In this document: positions 9,101-17,936 of the stretch, piece after piece
Layout: every line of letters begins with the position of its first letter
Position numbering within the stretch: the stretch's first letter is position 1
Source: Pseudofrankia coriaricola
GTDB lineage: Bacteria; Actinomycetota; Actinomycetes; Frankiales; Frankiaceae
Direction: 5' to 3'
Assembly (NCBI RefSeq): GCF_001854805.1
Contig: NZ_MBLO01000230.1
Span: 1-64,000, forward strand
DNA length: 64,000 nucleotides
Made by a program: the position numbers and the translations under genes
The notes under the pieces: generated by a model
What the model was told of the DNA's origin: nothing
Seen by the model: the letters and a program-made list of their open reading frames with translations, nothing else
The model's database searches: none

Positions 9101-11453
9101 GCAGGCCAGGCTCGGTGAGCTGACCCGGCTCGCCCTGCCGGCGACGGGGCTGTCGGGGCTCGCGGTCGCGGCGCTTGGCTCGCTGCGGGGCGCGCCGGCC
9201 AGGTCGGCGCTCAGCTCCGGCGTCGCCGTCGCCGTCGCCGCGGTGCCCGAGGGCCTGCCGCTGGTCGCGACGGTCGCGCAGGTCGCCGCGGCCCGCCGGC
9301 TCGCGAAGCTCGGCGTGCTGGTGCGCTCCTCGCGGGTGGTGGAGGCGCTCGGCCGCGCCGACGTCGTCTGCTTCGACAAGACCGGCACGCTGACCGAGGG
9401 CCGGCTGCTGCTGCGCGCCGCCGCCGTGCCCGACGCGGCCGGCCGGTGGCGGACGGTGCCCGTGCCCGCCCCGGGGACGGACGACGCGACGGACGCGACG
9501 GAGGTGCCGGACGGAACGGCCGTCCGGATGCTGGCGGTGGCGGCCGCGGCCTGCCCGCCGCCGGAGGGCCGGGTGCCGCACGCGACCGACCGGGCCGTGC
9601 TCGACGCGGTCGTCGGGCGGCCCGAGCTGGTGAGGGCGCTGGTGGGCGAGCGGGTGGACGAGAGCCCGTTCGAGACGGCCCGGGGCTACGCGTCCACTCT
9701 CCTGCGCACGGCCGACGGGCCGGTGCTCACCCTCAAGGGCGCGCCCGAGGTGGTGCTCGGCCTCGTCGACCTGGACACGGCCAGGCTCGCGTCGGCCCGG
9801 GCCACCGCCGGCCGGCTCGCCCGCCAGGGCCTGCGGGTGCTCGCGGTGGCCGAGTCGGTCCCGGGGAGCCAGCCGGCCTCCGCCGTCGACCTGAGCTCGC
9901 TTCGCCTGCTGGGGTTCATCGGCATCGCGGACAGCCCGCGCCCGTCCGCCGCGCCGGGGGTGCGCCGCCTCCTGGATGCCGGCCTGCGGGTCGTCGTCGT
10001 CACCGGCGACCATCCCGAGACCGCCTCGGCGATCGCGCGGGAGGTCGGCGTCCCCGGCGCGGAACGAGTGGTCACGGGCGCGCAACTGGACCGGCTCACC
10101 GACGACGGCTACGCCGCGCAGGTCGGCGCCGCCGCCGTGTTCGCCCGCATCTCGCCGGAGCAGAAGGTGCGGCTGGTCACGACCTTGCAGCGGCTGGGGA
10201 AGGTGGTGGTGATGACGGGCGACGGGACGAACGACGCCGCCGCCATCCGGGCCGCCGACGTCGGCGTCGCCGTGCGCGGCCGGGGCACCGCCGCCGCCAC
10301 GGGCGCCGCCGACCTGCTGCTCACGGACGCCGAGGTCACCCGTCTCGCCGACGCCGTGCTGGCGGGCCGCCGGATGTGGCGCTCGGTGACCGATGCGGTG
10401 TCGGTGCTCGTCGGCGGCAACGCCGGGGAGATCGCCTTCACGCTGCTCGGGACGGCGATCGCCGGGGAGGCGCCGCTGCGCCCGCGCCAGTTGCTGCTGG
10501 TCAACCTGCTCACCGACATGGCACCGGCGATGGCGCTCGCCGTGCGCTCGCAGGAGGACCGCGGACGAGGCGACCACGGCGACTCCCGGCCGGCGGACTG
10601 GCCGCGGCCAGCCAGCGGCGCCGGCGTCGGAGTCGGCGCCGGCGCCGGCGCCGACTCCGACGCGGTCGCGGGCCGCTGGCTCAGCGGGCCGCTGCGCCGC
10701 ATGCTGCTGGTCAGAGGCGCGACGACGACCGCCGGCGCGACGGCGGCCTGGCTGATCGGCCGATACACCGGCACGCCGCGGCGCGCGTCGACGATGGGGC
10801 TGCTCGCGCTGGTCACGACCCAGCTCGGCCAGACGCTGATGCTGGCCGGCCGGGACCCGCTGGTGATCACCACCGCGCTCGGGAGCATGTTGGTGCTGGC
10901 GGCGCTGGTCCAGACGCCGTTCCTGTCCCGGCTGTTCGGCTGCCGCCCGGTCGGGCCCGTCGGCTGGTCGGTGGTGCTCGCGTCGGCGACGCTCGCGACG
11001 TCCGCTGCCTGGCTCTACGAGCGTCGTCGTCGTCGCTCGCTCGGCCCGGTCGGCGCCGCCGCTCTCAGCAAGCCTCGCGTGCGCCGTGACGCGTCCGTGA
11101 CGCCCCCGGTCTCCGCCGAGAGCGGCGCGGACGTGGCGCCGACGCCGGTGGGCTCCGCGGGCGGCCGCGGGCCGGGCCCGGCGGCCGCGTCCCGCGACGG
11201 TCGGGCACCGGGTCTCTCACTGACGTTGCCCCCGTTCGGGCGTCCGCTGTTTCCGGGCCGGCCGACCGCGCCGGGGCCCAAGCGGACGCGGCTGCCGGGC
11301 GTCGCCGCCAACGGCGGACCTGGTGCTGGCAGCGGGGCGGTGGCTGGCGGCGGGGCAGTGGCCGGCAGCGGAACGACGGCTGGCGCTGGGCCGGCGGCGG
11401 CCCGTGGCAGAACCGCGAAACCGCCGCCTCAGCGGGTGGCATCGTCGACGTAG
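6129..11453 (+). CDS. Giant cation-transporting P-type ATPase (CtpI-like)
   Basis: A 1774-residue membrane pump with every core P-type motif: actuator TGES (about 925), PEGLP in the helix before the phosphorylation domain (about 1040), phosphorylated Asp in DKTGTLTEG (D1083), KGAPEVVL in the nucleotide domain, and TGDGTND (about 1363). C-terminal membrane helices follow. PEGLP is typical of calcium/divalent P2-type pumps rather than CPC heavy-metal pumps. The size and long degenerate N-terminal half resemble mycobacterial CtpI (about 1630 residues). The N-terminus has 10-residue repeats (27-81) and a fold like a heavy-metal-associated domain without its CxxC. The tail after about 1640 is Gly/Ala/Pro-rich and probably disordered. 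The GTG start lies 3 bp after the upstream gene. The transported ion cannot be told from sequence. Confidence 0.85.
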   Translation: MVALRPPGLALPGRAGLARALAAPAIAARALPNPGRVARALPRPGRVAAALPSPGQVARALPSPGRVAAALPSPGQVARALRHELAHPDRRPRRVWHEDGAAHIELIGAARTGGTAAHAAVRAALRRLAGVDWAEVDEGLGQVLIGFDGEEIEVSELIDAVTEVERALHAESGGGQGPARAPERHPAETDPLLAETVALATDAAAFGVAMAGRLVRLPAVPRAAGAVVALVDGQPRVRAALADRIGPTASDLTIGLASAWVGALTQQPDVLAVAMVRRVARVAELRAGARVFDQRAPQLTADTARRARPDSDRADADEPAAVRAGASRADGGGRAGAAWRDRPVPLPDGPVELASARLAVAGLALGGAGLLVGRSPRLAGELMLATLPRAARAGRDVFAATAGRRLAGRGIVPLDAGCLRRLDRVDTVMVCASVLLGDSARVLSATDAATWNRVEAMLGGLDPHRAFRPGDMVARAGGGRLVAAHYAGRRRAADPGGLPLLLWHGQTSTQALAGVTLDGHAEAVLRAARGCGRVVLTEHASVADVAGLADVTLPTGPPGPAPAPRPSRSAGGLAAEVRRQQAAGAGVCVVADAEGDEALRVADVGVGLARAGRRPPWSADLLCGPELTDVWRVLRLPPYAAATSRRAATLSVSGSALAALTTVVDGPDARPTGLRLALVSGPVTAAAATAMAAGLVAALRADRATPPPPTLHTDWHALTADTALRRLRGAAGVGGGPARAAAATSPTGGSSPTGGSSAARRRLDAVGARLGAGRARALVANGQLTGTVTRAVGGRMALAGTGASRYVTAVVADLTDPLVPVLLVGAAASAVLGSTTDALLVSAVSVANAAMSGAQRAHAEGVLARLIDRNVPMARVVTGGGETETRRADTLVPGDVIELGAHDMVPADARLLRAEALEVDEATLTGESLPVTKGVEPTPAAEIGDRDCMVYEGTTVLAGTGRAVVVATGEATLAGRAGVVASAHTAGPVGVQARLGELTRLALPATGLSGLAVAALGSLRGAPARSALSSGVAVAVAAVPEGLPLVATVAQVAAARRLAKLGVLVRSSRVVEALGRADVVCFDKTGTLTEGRLLLRAAAVPDAAGRWRTVPVPAPGTDDATDATEVPDGTAVRMLAVAAAACPPPEGRVPHATDRAVLDAVVGRPELVRALVGERVDESPFETARGYASTLLRTADGPVLTLKGAPEVVLGLVDLDTARLASARATAGRLARQGLRVLAVAESVPGSQPASAVDLSSLRLLGFIGIADSPRPSAAPGVRRLLDAGLRVVVVTGDHPETASAIAREVGVPGAERVVTGAQLDRLTDDGYAAQVGAAAVFARISPEQKVRLVTTLQRLGKVVVMTGDGTNDAAAIRAADVGVAVRGRGTAAATGAADLLLTDAEVTRLADAVLAGRRMWRSVTDAVSVLVGGNAGEIAFTLLGTAIAGEAPLRPRQLLLVNLLTDMAPAMALAVRSQEDRGRGDHGDSRPADWPRPASGAGVGVGAGAGADSDAVAGRWLSGPLRRMLLVRGATTTAGATAAWLIGRYTGTPRRASTMGLLALVTTQLGQTLMLAGRDPLVITTALGSMLVLAALVQTPFLSRLFGCRPVGPVGWSVVLASATLATSAAWLYERRRRRSLGPVGAAALSKPRVRRDASVTPPVSAESGADVAPTPVGSAGGRGPGPAAASRDGRAPGLSLTLPPFGRPLFPGRPTAPGPKRTRLPGVAANGGPGAGSGAVAGGGAVAGSGTTAGAGPAAARGRTAKPPPQRVASST
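6207..6371 (+). repeat. Five and a half 30-bp tandem repeats in the ATPase N-terminus
   Basis: Units of 30 bp start at 6207, 6237, 6267, 6297 and 6327, plus a partial unit. They encode VA(R/A)ALPxPG(R/Q). Odd and even units alternate (VARAL/VAAAL and PGR/PGQ), giving a higher-order 60-bp period, the mark of stepwise duplication. Confidence 0.85.
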
Positions 11454-11591
11454 CCGAGGTGGTCGGCTGTCCAGCGGCGCAGGGTCCGACAAGAAGGCAG
11501 GGCCCGGCCGCTCAGGATCTGCGAACGGTGGCTGACGAGTCGCCAGGCTGGCGAGTCGTCGGGCCGGTGGGCTGGCGAGCCGGCGGTCGGG

Positions 11592-12392
11592 TCAGCGGGT
11601 GACGGGGCCGATGTAGCTGCCGGGGTAGGCCTCGCGGCGTTGGTCGGCGACGGGGCCGCCCGGCCAGTCGATGCGCACCGGGTCGCGGTCGTCGGGCGGC
11701 GTGACCAGCAGGTAGCGCGCGTCGAAGACCGGCATCGCCTCGGCGGGCGGGGCGTCGCCCGCGGGCGGCGTGGCCTGCGGCGCCGGTGCGGCGAGGTATG
11801 TGAGGACCGCCGCCGCGCCGCCGCCCGGCGGAAGGCGCAGGGAGGCGGGCATGGCGGTCGTGCGGCGCGGCAGGTCGTAGGAGTCGCCCGCGGCGGTGAC
11901 GAGCGTCGCGCCCGGGAACCCGTACATCGCGCAGGTCCGCGGCGTGCCGTTGGTAAAAGTGATCATGAATGCGAGCTGGGTCAGCCCCGGCGCGAGCGTG
12001 GTGACCTGGGTCGGCGTGCCGAGCCGCACCGTCAGGCCCGCGCCGGTGCACCGCGCCGCGCCGGCCGCCCCGGCCGGCCAGGCCGCGCCGTCGACGGTGG
12101 TGCCGTCCGTGGCGGCACCGTCGGTGGTGAACGGCTCACCGGTCGTCTCGGTCTCGGCCACGGTCGACGGCGTCGCGTCGGCGTCGGCGCCGTTGTCGGC
12201 GGGAGTCGTCGCGGCCGGGATCGCGGCCGCCAGCGGTGAGGGCGTCTGCGCCGGGGACGACGGGATGTCGAAGTCGGCGGACGGGTCGGGCTGCGAGCAG
12301 CCGCCCGCCACGCCCAGCGCCAGCGCGGCCGCGCACGCGGCCGTCGCGGCCGTCGCGGCGCGGCGCCGCGTTCGGGCGCTCCGCTGGTCCAT
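11592..12392 (-). CDS. DUF4232-type lipoprotein
   Basis: A 266-residue secreted lipoprotein. It has an Arg-rich start, a hydrophobic segment, and a lipobox ending at C32 (LGVAGGC). A disordered Thr/Ala/Pro linker follows to about residue 105, then a beta-rich domain with C..GL.VRLG and a free cysteine before YGFPG, as in the DUF4232 family of actinobacterial surface proteins. ATG 12392 is supported by the Shine-Dalgarno GGGAG 6 bp away. Function is unknown; such proteins are anchored to the outer face of the membrane. A small GC hairpin (CGCCCC/GGGGCG) lies just upstream at about 12414-12430. Confidence 0.75.
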   Translation of the reverse strand: MDQRSARTRRRAATAATAACAAALALGVAGGCSQPDPSADFDIPSSPAQTPSPLAAAIPAATTPADNGADADATPSTVAETETTGEPFTTDGAATDGTTVDGAAWPAGAAGAARCTGAGLTVRLGTPTQVTTLAPGLTQLAFMITFTNGTPRTCAMYGFPGATLVTAAGDSYDLPRRTTAMPASLRLPPGGGAAAVLTYLAAPAPQATPPAGDAPPAEAMPVFDARYLLVTPPDDRDPVRIDWPGGPVADQRREAYPGSYIGPVTR

Positions 12393-12777
12393 CGTTAGCT
12401 CCCGGTTGTCCCGCCCCTGGACGGGGCGCCTGACCTGGGAGTGTTCGGCCCGACCGGCCGGCTTTCCGCCAGGCGCGGCGCCGTGGTCCGCGTGCGTATG
12501 CGACCGGCCGGCAACACCCGCTCTCGGCCCCTCCGGGCTGATCCGTCCATTAAGGCGCCGTTTTGCCAGAGCGCCGTCACCCCGGATCCGACGCTGGCCC
12601 TGATCTCGCGCCGACGCGACTGCCGGCGGCGCTCTGATCGCTGTCCGCGCCCTTCGGGGGTCGTGGACCGGGCTTGTTGGCGACCGCCTGAGGGCACTGA
12701 CGACGATCAGCGCCCGGCGGGGCGTGTGGAGCCCGCCTACGGTCCGGGCCGGGTCGGGGACCGGGACCGGGACCGGG
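12393..12777. other. Non-coding gap between lipoprotein and TetR genes
   Basis: I see no convincing gene. The stretch holds the lipoprotein promoter region with a short hairpin at about 12414-12430. Next to the TetR stop are tandem GGGACC-type hexamers (about 12751-12778). Confidence 0.5.
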
Positions 12778-13488
12778 TCAGTCCAGGATCCGGCCGAGGC
12801 CGGTCTCGAACTGGTCGGTGAGGTCGGCGTGCAGGTAGGGCGCGGCCCCCGCCAGCTCCGGGTAGCGGGAGCGCGGCGGGTTGACGGTCGGCATCGGCGC
12901 GCCGACCCGGTCCGTCGCGATGTTCTCCGCCAGGTGGCGCGCCTCCACCAGCGCGTGGCCGACGACGAAGAACAGCAGCGTCTGCCAGGTCGCCCCGGCT
13001 TCCGCCTCGGTCCGGCCGGTGGCACGCAGGGCGCCGAGAGCGTGCTCCATCCGGTCCCACCATGAGCCGGCGCCCGGCGGCTGGCGCAGCACCGACGGTG
13101 CGAGGGTCGGGTAGCGCAGCAGCTGGCGGCGCAGCTGGCGCAGGTTCTCCCGCAGGTCCGCCGCCGGGTCGCCGGTCGCGGGCAGCGGCTCCTCGCCGCG
13201 GATCAGCAGGTCGGCGAGCGCGTCGAGCAGTTCGTTCTTGTTCTGGAAATGCCGGTAGATCGCGGTCGGGTCGACGCCGAGCCGCGCGCCGAGGGCGCGC
13301 ATCGACAGGGCGTTCACCCCGCCGATGTCGACGATCTCCCGGGCGCTGTCCAGCAGCACCTGCTGGGACAGCGTCCCGCGCGGCGTCCGCCGCGCGGCCG
13401 CGCTGACCGTCACCCGGCCGCTCGCCGCGCCCGCTCCCGGTTCGTCGGGCCCGGAGTCGTCCGGTTCGAGCTCGTTGTCGTCCGACAT
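12778..13488 (-). CDS. TetR-family transcriptional regulator
   Basis: A 236-residue regulator with an N-terminal helix-turn-helix (MRALGARLGVDPTAIYRHFQNKNELLDAL, about residues 60-90) and a C-terminal ligand domain of the TetR_C type. The first 35 residues are acidic and disordered (DDNELEPDDSGPDEPG). ATG 13488 has an AGGTGG Shine-Dalgarno at good distance; an ATG two codons earlier sits too close to it. No clear target gene: the neighbours are a lipoprotein downstream and a long empty region upstream, so it may act on itself or elsewhere. The ligand is unknown. Confidence 0.82.
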   Translation of the reverse strand: MSDDNELEPDDSGPDEPGAGAASGRVTVSAAARRTPRGTLSQQVLLDSAREIVDIGGVNALSMRALGARLGVDPTAIYRHFQNKNELLDALADLLIRGEEPLPATGDPAADLRENLRQLRRQLLRYPTLAPSVLRQPPGAGSWWDRMEHALGALRATGRTEAEAGATWQTLLFFVVGHALVEARHLAENIATDRVGAPMPTVNPPRSRYPELAGAAPYLHADLTDQFETGLGRILD

Positions 13489-14275
13489 CGCCATCCACCT
13501 CGGTTCCGCCGGCACGCGTCGGCGCGCCGCGATCGCCCATCCGATCACCTGCACTGTAGACAACGCTGTTGACGACGTCCCGGCGGCGCGCGGAAGGATT
13601 TTCGTCAACTGCCGCGAAACGTAAGAGGCGGGCGGAGTCCGGCCGGCCGCCGGTCACTCGAACGTGGCTGTCGAGAATGTCGGGCTGGGCCTGCGCCCGT
13701 GCTCCCGAGATGCTGTCGTCTCGGGTCCCGGTACTCGGGTGAACCGGGGTCTACCAGCGTCGTTGTGGCGATGGTCCGTGAACACCGCTGCCACCCGTCC
13801 GGGATGAGCGCGGTGCGTCGGCGGTTCGCTGGCAACGCTCATCCGGCACGGTTCGGCCGATCGACGTACATCCGGGCGACCGAGGAGGAAGCTGGAAGAC
13901 GGGCGGGGTGGAGTTGGAATGGATCCGCGTCGTCACCGTTGAAGCAGACGAGGCTGAAGAAGCAACCGAGGCCCGACCGGTTACGACCCGACGGCAGAGG
14001 CAATCGACGCGGGTGGACCGGGCGGCGCGGTGCGAGCGGCCGGCACGGTCGGCATGGGCGACCCGCCTGACCTGCCGCGGCGGCGCTCGGTCCGCGCTGT
14101 GGCGGACGTTGCCCCGGCCCCTCGCGGCGACGCGGTGGGTCGGGCTGGCCACGATTTTGCGGGCAAGGCAGGACTATGCCGGCAGGTGCCACCCGCTGGC
14201 AAGCCCGTGACGCGACAATGCGGTGACGGCCGAGGCCGTCGCCCTGGCAGGATCCTGGCCGAAGGAGGTGCGACC
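13489..14275. other. Long intergenic region, no recognisable gene
   Basis: Nearly 790 bp with no reading frame of convincing composition on either strand. The frames that are open encode Arg/Pro-rich sequence typical of GC-rich shadows. It must hold the TetR promoter and the leader of the PAC2 gene. Confidence 0.5.
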
Positions 14276-14380
14276 ATGCGGCACTGTTACTCCTGGAGAG
14301 TGACCATGCCGCGTATGGGCGCCCCCGGAGGGGGTCAACACACCAGTGGGGAGGTCTCGGCCCATGCTCGACCCGAGTGA
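14276..14380 (+). CDS. Possible 34-residue leader peptide overlapping the PAC2 gene
   Basis: An ATG at 14276 follows an ideal Shine-Dalgarno (AAGGAGGT, 14262-14269). The frame runs 34 codons, starts MRHCYSWRVTMPRMG, and ends at a TGA inside the first codons of the next gene in another frame. The overlap would couple translation of the two. I know no homologue; the strong ribosome site is the main evidence. Confidence 0.4.
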   Translation: MRHCYSWRVTMPRMGAPGGGQHTSGEVSAHARPE

Positions 14381-15284
14381 GCTCTACGAGGTCCACGGTG
14401 ACCTGCCCGACTTGGGGCGGCCGGTGATGCTCGAGACGATGACCGGCGTCGTCGACTCCGGCAACGCGATCCGGCTCGCGCACGAGCACCTGCTGACGAC
14501 GCTGGAGCACCAGGTCATAGCGACGTTCGACATCGACCTGCTGCTGGACTATCGGTCTCGGCGTCCGGCGATGACGTTTGTCGAGGACCACTGGGAGCAC
14601 TACGAGGACCCGGTACTGGCCCTCTACATGCTGCGTGACCGCGCCGACACGCCGTTCCTGCTGCTCGCGGGCCCCGAGCCGGACCTGATGTGGAAGCGTT
14701 TCTCAACCGCCGTCCGTGAGCTGACCAGACGGATGAACCTGCACCTGTCCGTCGGCCTTAACGCCATCCCGATGGCCGTGCCCCACACCCGCCCGACCGG
14801 GCTGATCGCGCACGCCACCCGCAAGGACCTGATCGCCGGCTACGAGCCGTGGGTGCGCCAGGTCCAGGTTCCGGGCAGCGCCGGCCACCTGCTGGAGTAC
14901 GAGTTCGGCAGGGAGGGACGCGACGCGATGGGCCTCGCGGCGCTCGTCCCGCACTACCTGAACCAGACGGACTTCCCGCAGGCGACCGAGGTGCTGCTGA
15001 CCTCGGTCTCCAAGGCGACCGGGCTGATGCTGCCCCTGGACGGCCTGCGCTCCGCCGGCGAGGCGGTGCGCGGCGAGGTCGACCAGGAGCTCGCCAAGGG
15101 CGGCGAGATGGCGTCGCTCGTGCATGCGCTGGAGGAGCAGTACGACGCCTACAAGCGCGGCAAGGACAGCGGCGGCCTGCCGACCGTCAACGCCGAGGAC
15201 CTGCCGTCCGCCGACGAGCTCGGCGCCGAGCTGGAGCGCTTCCTGGCCGAACAGTCCGAGACCGACGGCCCGACCTCGCCCTGA
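14364..15284 (+). CDS. PAC2 family protein
   Basis: A 306-residue PAC2-family protein, related to archaeal and eukaryotic proteasome-assembly chaperones; in actinobacteria the role is not settled. Recognisable segments are MTGVVDSGNA near the start, DLLLDYRSRRP.MTF near residue 55, and GP.PDLMWKRF. The C-terminal 60 residues are charged and helical (EEQYDAYKRGKDSGG). The start is ATG 14364, with GGGGAGG about 9 bp upstream, rather than the GTG at 14346. Actinobacteria with proteasomes usually have one or two of these; no proteasome gene is nearby here. Confidence 0.82.
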   Translation: MLDPSELYEVHGDLPDLGRPVMLETMTGVVDSGNAIRLAHEHLLTTLEHQVIATFDIDLLLDYRSRRPAMTFVEDHWEHYEDPVLALYMLRDRADTPFLLLAGPEPDLMWKRFSTAVRELTRRMNLHLSVGLNAIPMAVPHTRPTGLIAHATRKDLIAGYEPWVRQVQVPGSAGHLLEYEFGREGRDAMGLAALVPHYLNQTDFPQATEVLLTSVSKATGLMLPLDGLRSAGEAVRGEVDQELAKGGEMASLVHALEEQYDAYKRGKDSGGLPTVNAEDLPSADELGAELERFLAEQSETDGPTSP

Positions 15285-15288
15285 CGCT

Positions 15289-15376
15289 GGAAACGGTCCT
15301 CCGGGCGCGCGGGTTTCCCCGAGCCCGGCACGGCCACCCCGGAGTTCCCTACGGGCCGGCGGGCCGGACCGTTTCC
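15289..15376. terminator. Long inverted repeat between convergent genes
   Basis: GGAAACGGTCC (15289-15299) and GGACCGTTTCC (15366-15376) are perfect 11-bp arms. They bracket the short region between the PAC2 and LLM genes, which converge. The 66-bp loop is itself GC-rich. A bidirectional terminator is plausible. Confidence 0.45.
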
Positions 15377-15384
15377 TCTCCGTG

Positions 15385-16269
15385 CTAGCGGACGTTTTCG
15401 ATGACCTCGGCGAAGGCGGCGAGCGTCTCGGGCGCCGAGAAGTCGGTGAACCAGGCGTAGGCGCGGTCGACGCCGCGGGCGGCGAGTCCCTCGAAATAGG
15501 CCGTGAGCTCGGTGGGAGTGCCGATGACCAGACCGCCGCCGGCTCCCATCGCGCCGAACCGGCGCTGGGCGAGCACGGTGATCTCGTCGCGCTGGGCCGG
15601 CGAGGCGTCGGCGGGGATGAGGGTGACCAGCTGTTGGACGGAGACGCGGGCCTTGCCAGCGCGGGGGCGCAGCTCGTCGAGCTGGTCCAGCCTGCCGATC
15701 TGGATGTTCCACCAGTCGGCGTACTCGGCGACGAGCGCCAGCGTGCGCGGGCCGGTGCCGCCAATGGTGATCGGGATCGGCCGGGTCGGAACTGGCAGCG
15801 CCATGGCGTCGCGCAGCGTGACGTGCTCACCCTGGTAGTCGGCGCGCTCGCCACTCCAGAGCAGGCGCAGGACGGCGAGTGTCTCGGCCAGCCGCTCGAC
15901 GCGGGTCCGCGGGGTCGCGTCGCCCACTCCGTAGCGCTCGAGCTCGGCTGGCACGGAGCCCCAGCCAATGCCGAGCTCGAAGCGACCGTCGCTGGCGTGG
16001 TCGAGCGTGACGGCCTGCTTCGCGAGCAGGACCGGATGACGGAACATGTCGCACAGCACCAGGTGGCCGACCGTCAGCCGTTCGGTCTTCGCCGCCACCC
16101 AGGTCGCCGCCGTCATCGCCTCGAACATCGATGTACCCGCCGCCATGGGTGGCGCGAGGTGGTCCATCAGCCCGATGCCAGCGAATCCCGCCTGCTCAGC
16201 GTTGCGCGCCCGCTCGACGATCTCGGGCATCGTCATCCGCATCTGCGGCAAGTACAGATGGAATTCCAT
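15385..16269 (-). CDS. LLM-class (F420-dependent) oxidoreductase
   Basis: A 294-residue luciferase-like TIM-barrel enzyme. The actinobacterial branch usually uses coenzyme F420 rather than FMN. Family features: MEFHLYLPQM first strand, GFAGIGLMDHL, HLVLCDMFRHPVLLAKQAVTLD, GRFELGIGWG near residue 110, and TIGGTGPRTL.L.A.YAD.WN. ATG 16269 is preceded by GAGGAGG. The gene points toward the PAC2 gene and is divergent from the epoxide hydrolase. The substrate cannot be predicted. The F420 assignment comes from family knowledge, not from a visible residue. Confidence 0.82.
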   Translation of the reverse strand: MEFHLYLPQMRMTMPEIVERARNAEQAGFAGIGLMDHLAPPMAAGTSMFEAMTAATWVAAKTERLTVGHLVLCDMFRHPVLLAKQAVTLDHASDGRFELGIGWGSVPAELERYGVGDATPRTRVERLAETLAVLRLLWSGERADYQGEHVTLRDAMALPVPTRPIPITIGGTGPRTLALVAEYADWWNIQIGRLDQLDELRPRAGKARVSVQQLVTLIPADASPAQRDEITVLAQRRFGAMGAGGGLVIGTPTELTAYFEGLAARGVDRAYAWFTDFSAPETLAAFAEVIENVR

Positions 16270-16745
16270 CCCGCCTCCTCGGCCGGCCCCGCCCGCCATA
16301 TCCACGCGCCTCGTTGCACATCCGTGCCATACCGGCCGACCTTCGCCTGTCGCCTGTCGGCCCGGAACGCACCAAACCACGGCTCGCCAGGCCCGCGCCA
16401 CCGACCCACCACTGGCCACCGGCCACCGACCCACCACCGATCTGGTGTCGCCCCCGCCAATGTTCGTCCGTCAGCACGCGACTGGTAGATCACCACCACC
16501 GTGTCGCCGTGGTCGTGGATCGGGCCAAATCGCGACCGCGACAACATGCCCGCGGTGATCATGAACCGTCGTGAACCGGGGGACCTTGCTGTCGCGGTAC
16601 TCAGGAAGGGGATGGGCACGGGGCTCGGGTGGCGCAAGGATGCACCTCGTCGAGACCCGGCCAGGTGACCGACCGGCCGCCCAGCCGCGCGCGATTGCGC
16701 CTGTGTCTGGGTATGCAGGGGCTTGAACACGATGAGGTGGGCTGG
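16270..16745. other. Divergent intergenic region
   Basis: No gene seen. It must hold promoters for the LLM oxidoreductase and epoxide hydrolase. One direct repeat, CCACCGACCCACCAC, occurs twice between about 16398 and 16440. Confidence 0.45.
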
Positions 16746-17906
16746 ATGGGTAACGACATCGTGCCGTTCAAGGTCGCGATTCCGGAGGAGGACCTCGCCG
16801 ACCTGCGGCGGCGGCTGACGGCGGCCCGCTGGCCGGAGAAGGAGACGGTGGGCGACTGGAGCCAGGGTGTGCCGCTGGAATGGCTGCGCGACCTGTGCTC
16901 CTACTGGGGCGACGGCTACGACTGGCGGCGCTGCGAGGACCGCCTGAACGCCCACGACCAGTTCGTCACCACGATCGACGGCCTGGACGTCCACTTCCTG
17001 CACGTGCGCTCGCCCAACCCGGACGCGCTGCCGCTGCTGCTCACCCACGGCTGGCCGGGCTCGGTCCTCGAGTTCCTCGACGTGATCGGCCCGCTCACCG
17101 ACCCCGCGGCGCACGGCGGCGACCCGGCAGACGCGTTCCACCTCGTCGTGCCGTCGCTGCCCGGCTATGGCTTCTCCGGCCGTCCGGCCGGCGCCGGCTG
17201 GGGGATACCGCGCATCGCCGCCGCCTGGGCGACGCTGATGGCCCGGCTCGGCTACGACCGGTACGGGGCGCAGGGCGGCGACTGGGGTTCCGCGGTGACG
17301 ATCGGGCTCACCAAGGTGGATCCGGATCACCTCGCCGGCATCCACCTGAACTTCGTGATGACCGGCCCAGGAGGCGACCTCAGCGAGCTGACCGACGAGG
17401 AACAGGACGCCCTCACCGCGATGGCCGAGTTCCTGGAATGGGGCTCCGGTTACTCGGCCCTGCAGTCGACCCGCCCGCAGACGGTCGGCTACGGCCTCGC
17501 GGACTCGCCCGTGGGGCAGTGCGCCTGGATCGCCGAGAAGTTCCACGCCTGGACCGATCACGACGGCGACCCGTACACGGCGCTGAGCCGTGACCAGATG
17601 CTTGATGACATCTCGCTGTACTGGCTGACCGCGACCGCGGCCTCGTCGGCGCGGCTGTACTGGGAGTCGGGGCTGTCACGGCCCAGCCGCGCGTCCGGCC
17701 TGTCCGGCGGCCTCGACGTGCGCGTACCCGCCGGTGTCTCGGTCTTTCCGAGGGAGATCATCCGGCTGTCGCGACGCTGGGTCGAGCACAGCTTCTCCGA
17801 CCTGCGTTTCTACGAGCGGGCCGACCGGGGCGGCCACTTCGCCGCCTACGAGCAGCCCGCCGTCTTCGCCGACCAGGTACGCCGCGCCTTCCGGGCCATC
17901 CGCTGA
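16746..17906 (+). CDS. Epoxide hydrolase (EHN domain plus alpha/beta hydrolase)
   Basis: A 386-residue enzyme that opens epoxides to diols. An N-terminal EHN domain (residues 1-95, IVPFKVAIPEEDLADLRRRL) precedes an alpha/beta hydrolase core. Visible catalytic parts are the oxyanion motif HGWPG (101-105), the nucleophile in GGDWG (D179), and the general base in RGGHFAA (H364). The length fits microsomal-type bacterial epoxide hydrolases. I start at ATG 16746, where family similarity begins; in-frame starts upstream at 16629 and 16713 would add unrelated sequence. It ends 30 bp from the convergent SDR gene. The natural epoxide is unknown. Confidence 0.85.
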   Translation: MGNDIVPFKVAIPEEDLADLRRRLTAARWPEKETVGDWSQGVPLEWLRDLCSYWGDGYDWRRCEDRLNAHDQFVTTIDGLDVHFLHVRSPNPDALPLLLTHGWPGSVLEFLDVIGPLTDPAAHGGDPADAFHLVVPSLPGYGFSGRPAGAGWGIPRIAAAWATLMARLGYDRYGAQGGDWGSAVTIGLTKVDPDHLAGIHLNFVMTGPGGDLSELTDEEQDALTAMAEFLEWGSGYSALQSTRPQTVGYGLADSPVGQCAWIAEKFHAWTDHDGDPYTALSRDQMLDDISLYWLTATAASSARLYWESGLSRPSRASGLSGGLDVRVPAGVSVFPREIIRLSRRWVEHSFSDLRFYERADRGGHFAAYEQPAVFADQVRRAFRAIR

Positions 17907-17936
17907 CCACCAACCAAAGGAGGCCGCCTGGGCGGG

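Noticed and set aside
13839-14600. Long minus-strand open frame over the PAC2 leader
   Set aside because: It is antisense to the PAC2 gene for much of its length, and its Arg/Pro/Gln-rich composition is typical of GC-rich shadow frames.
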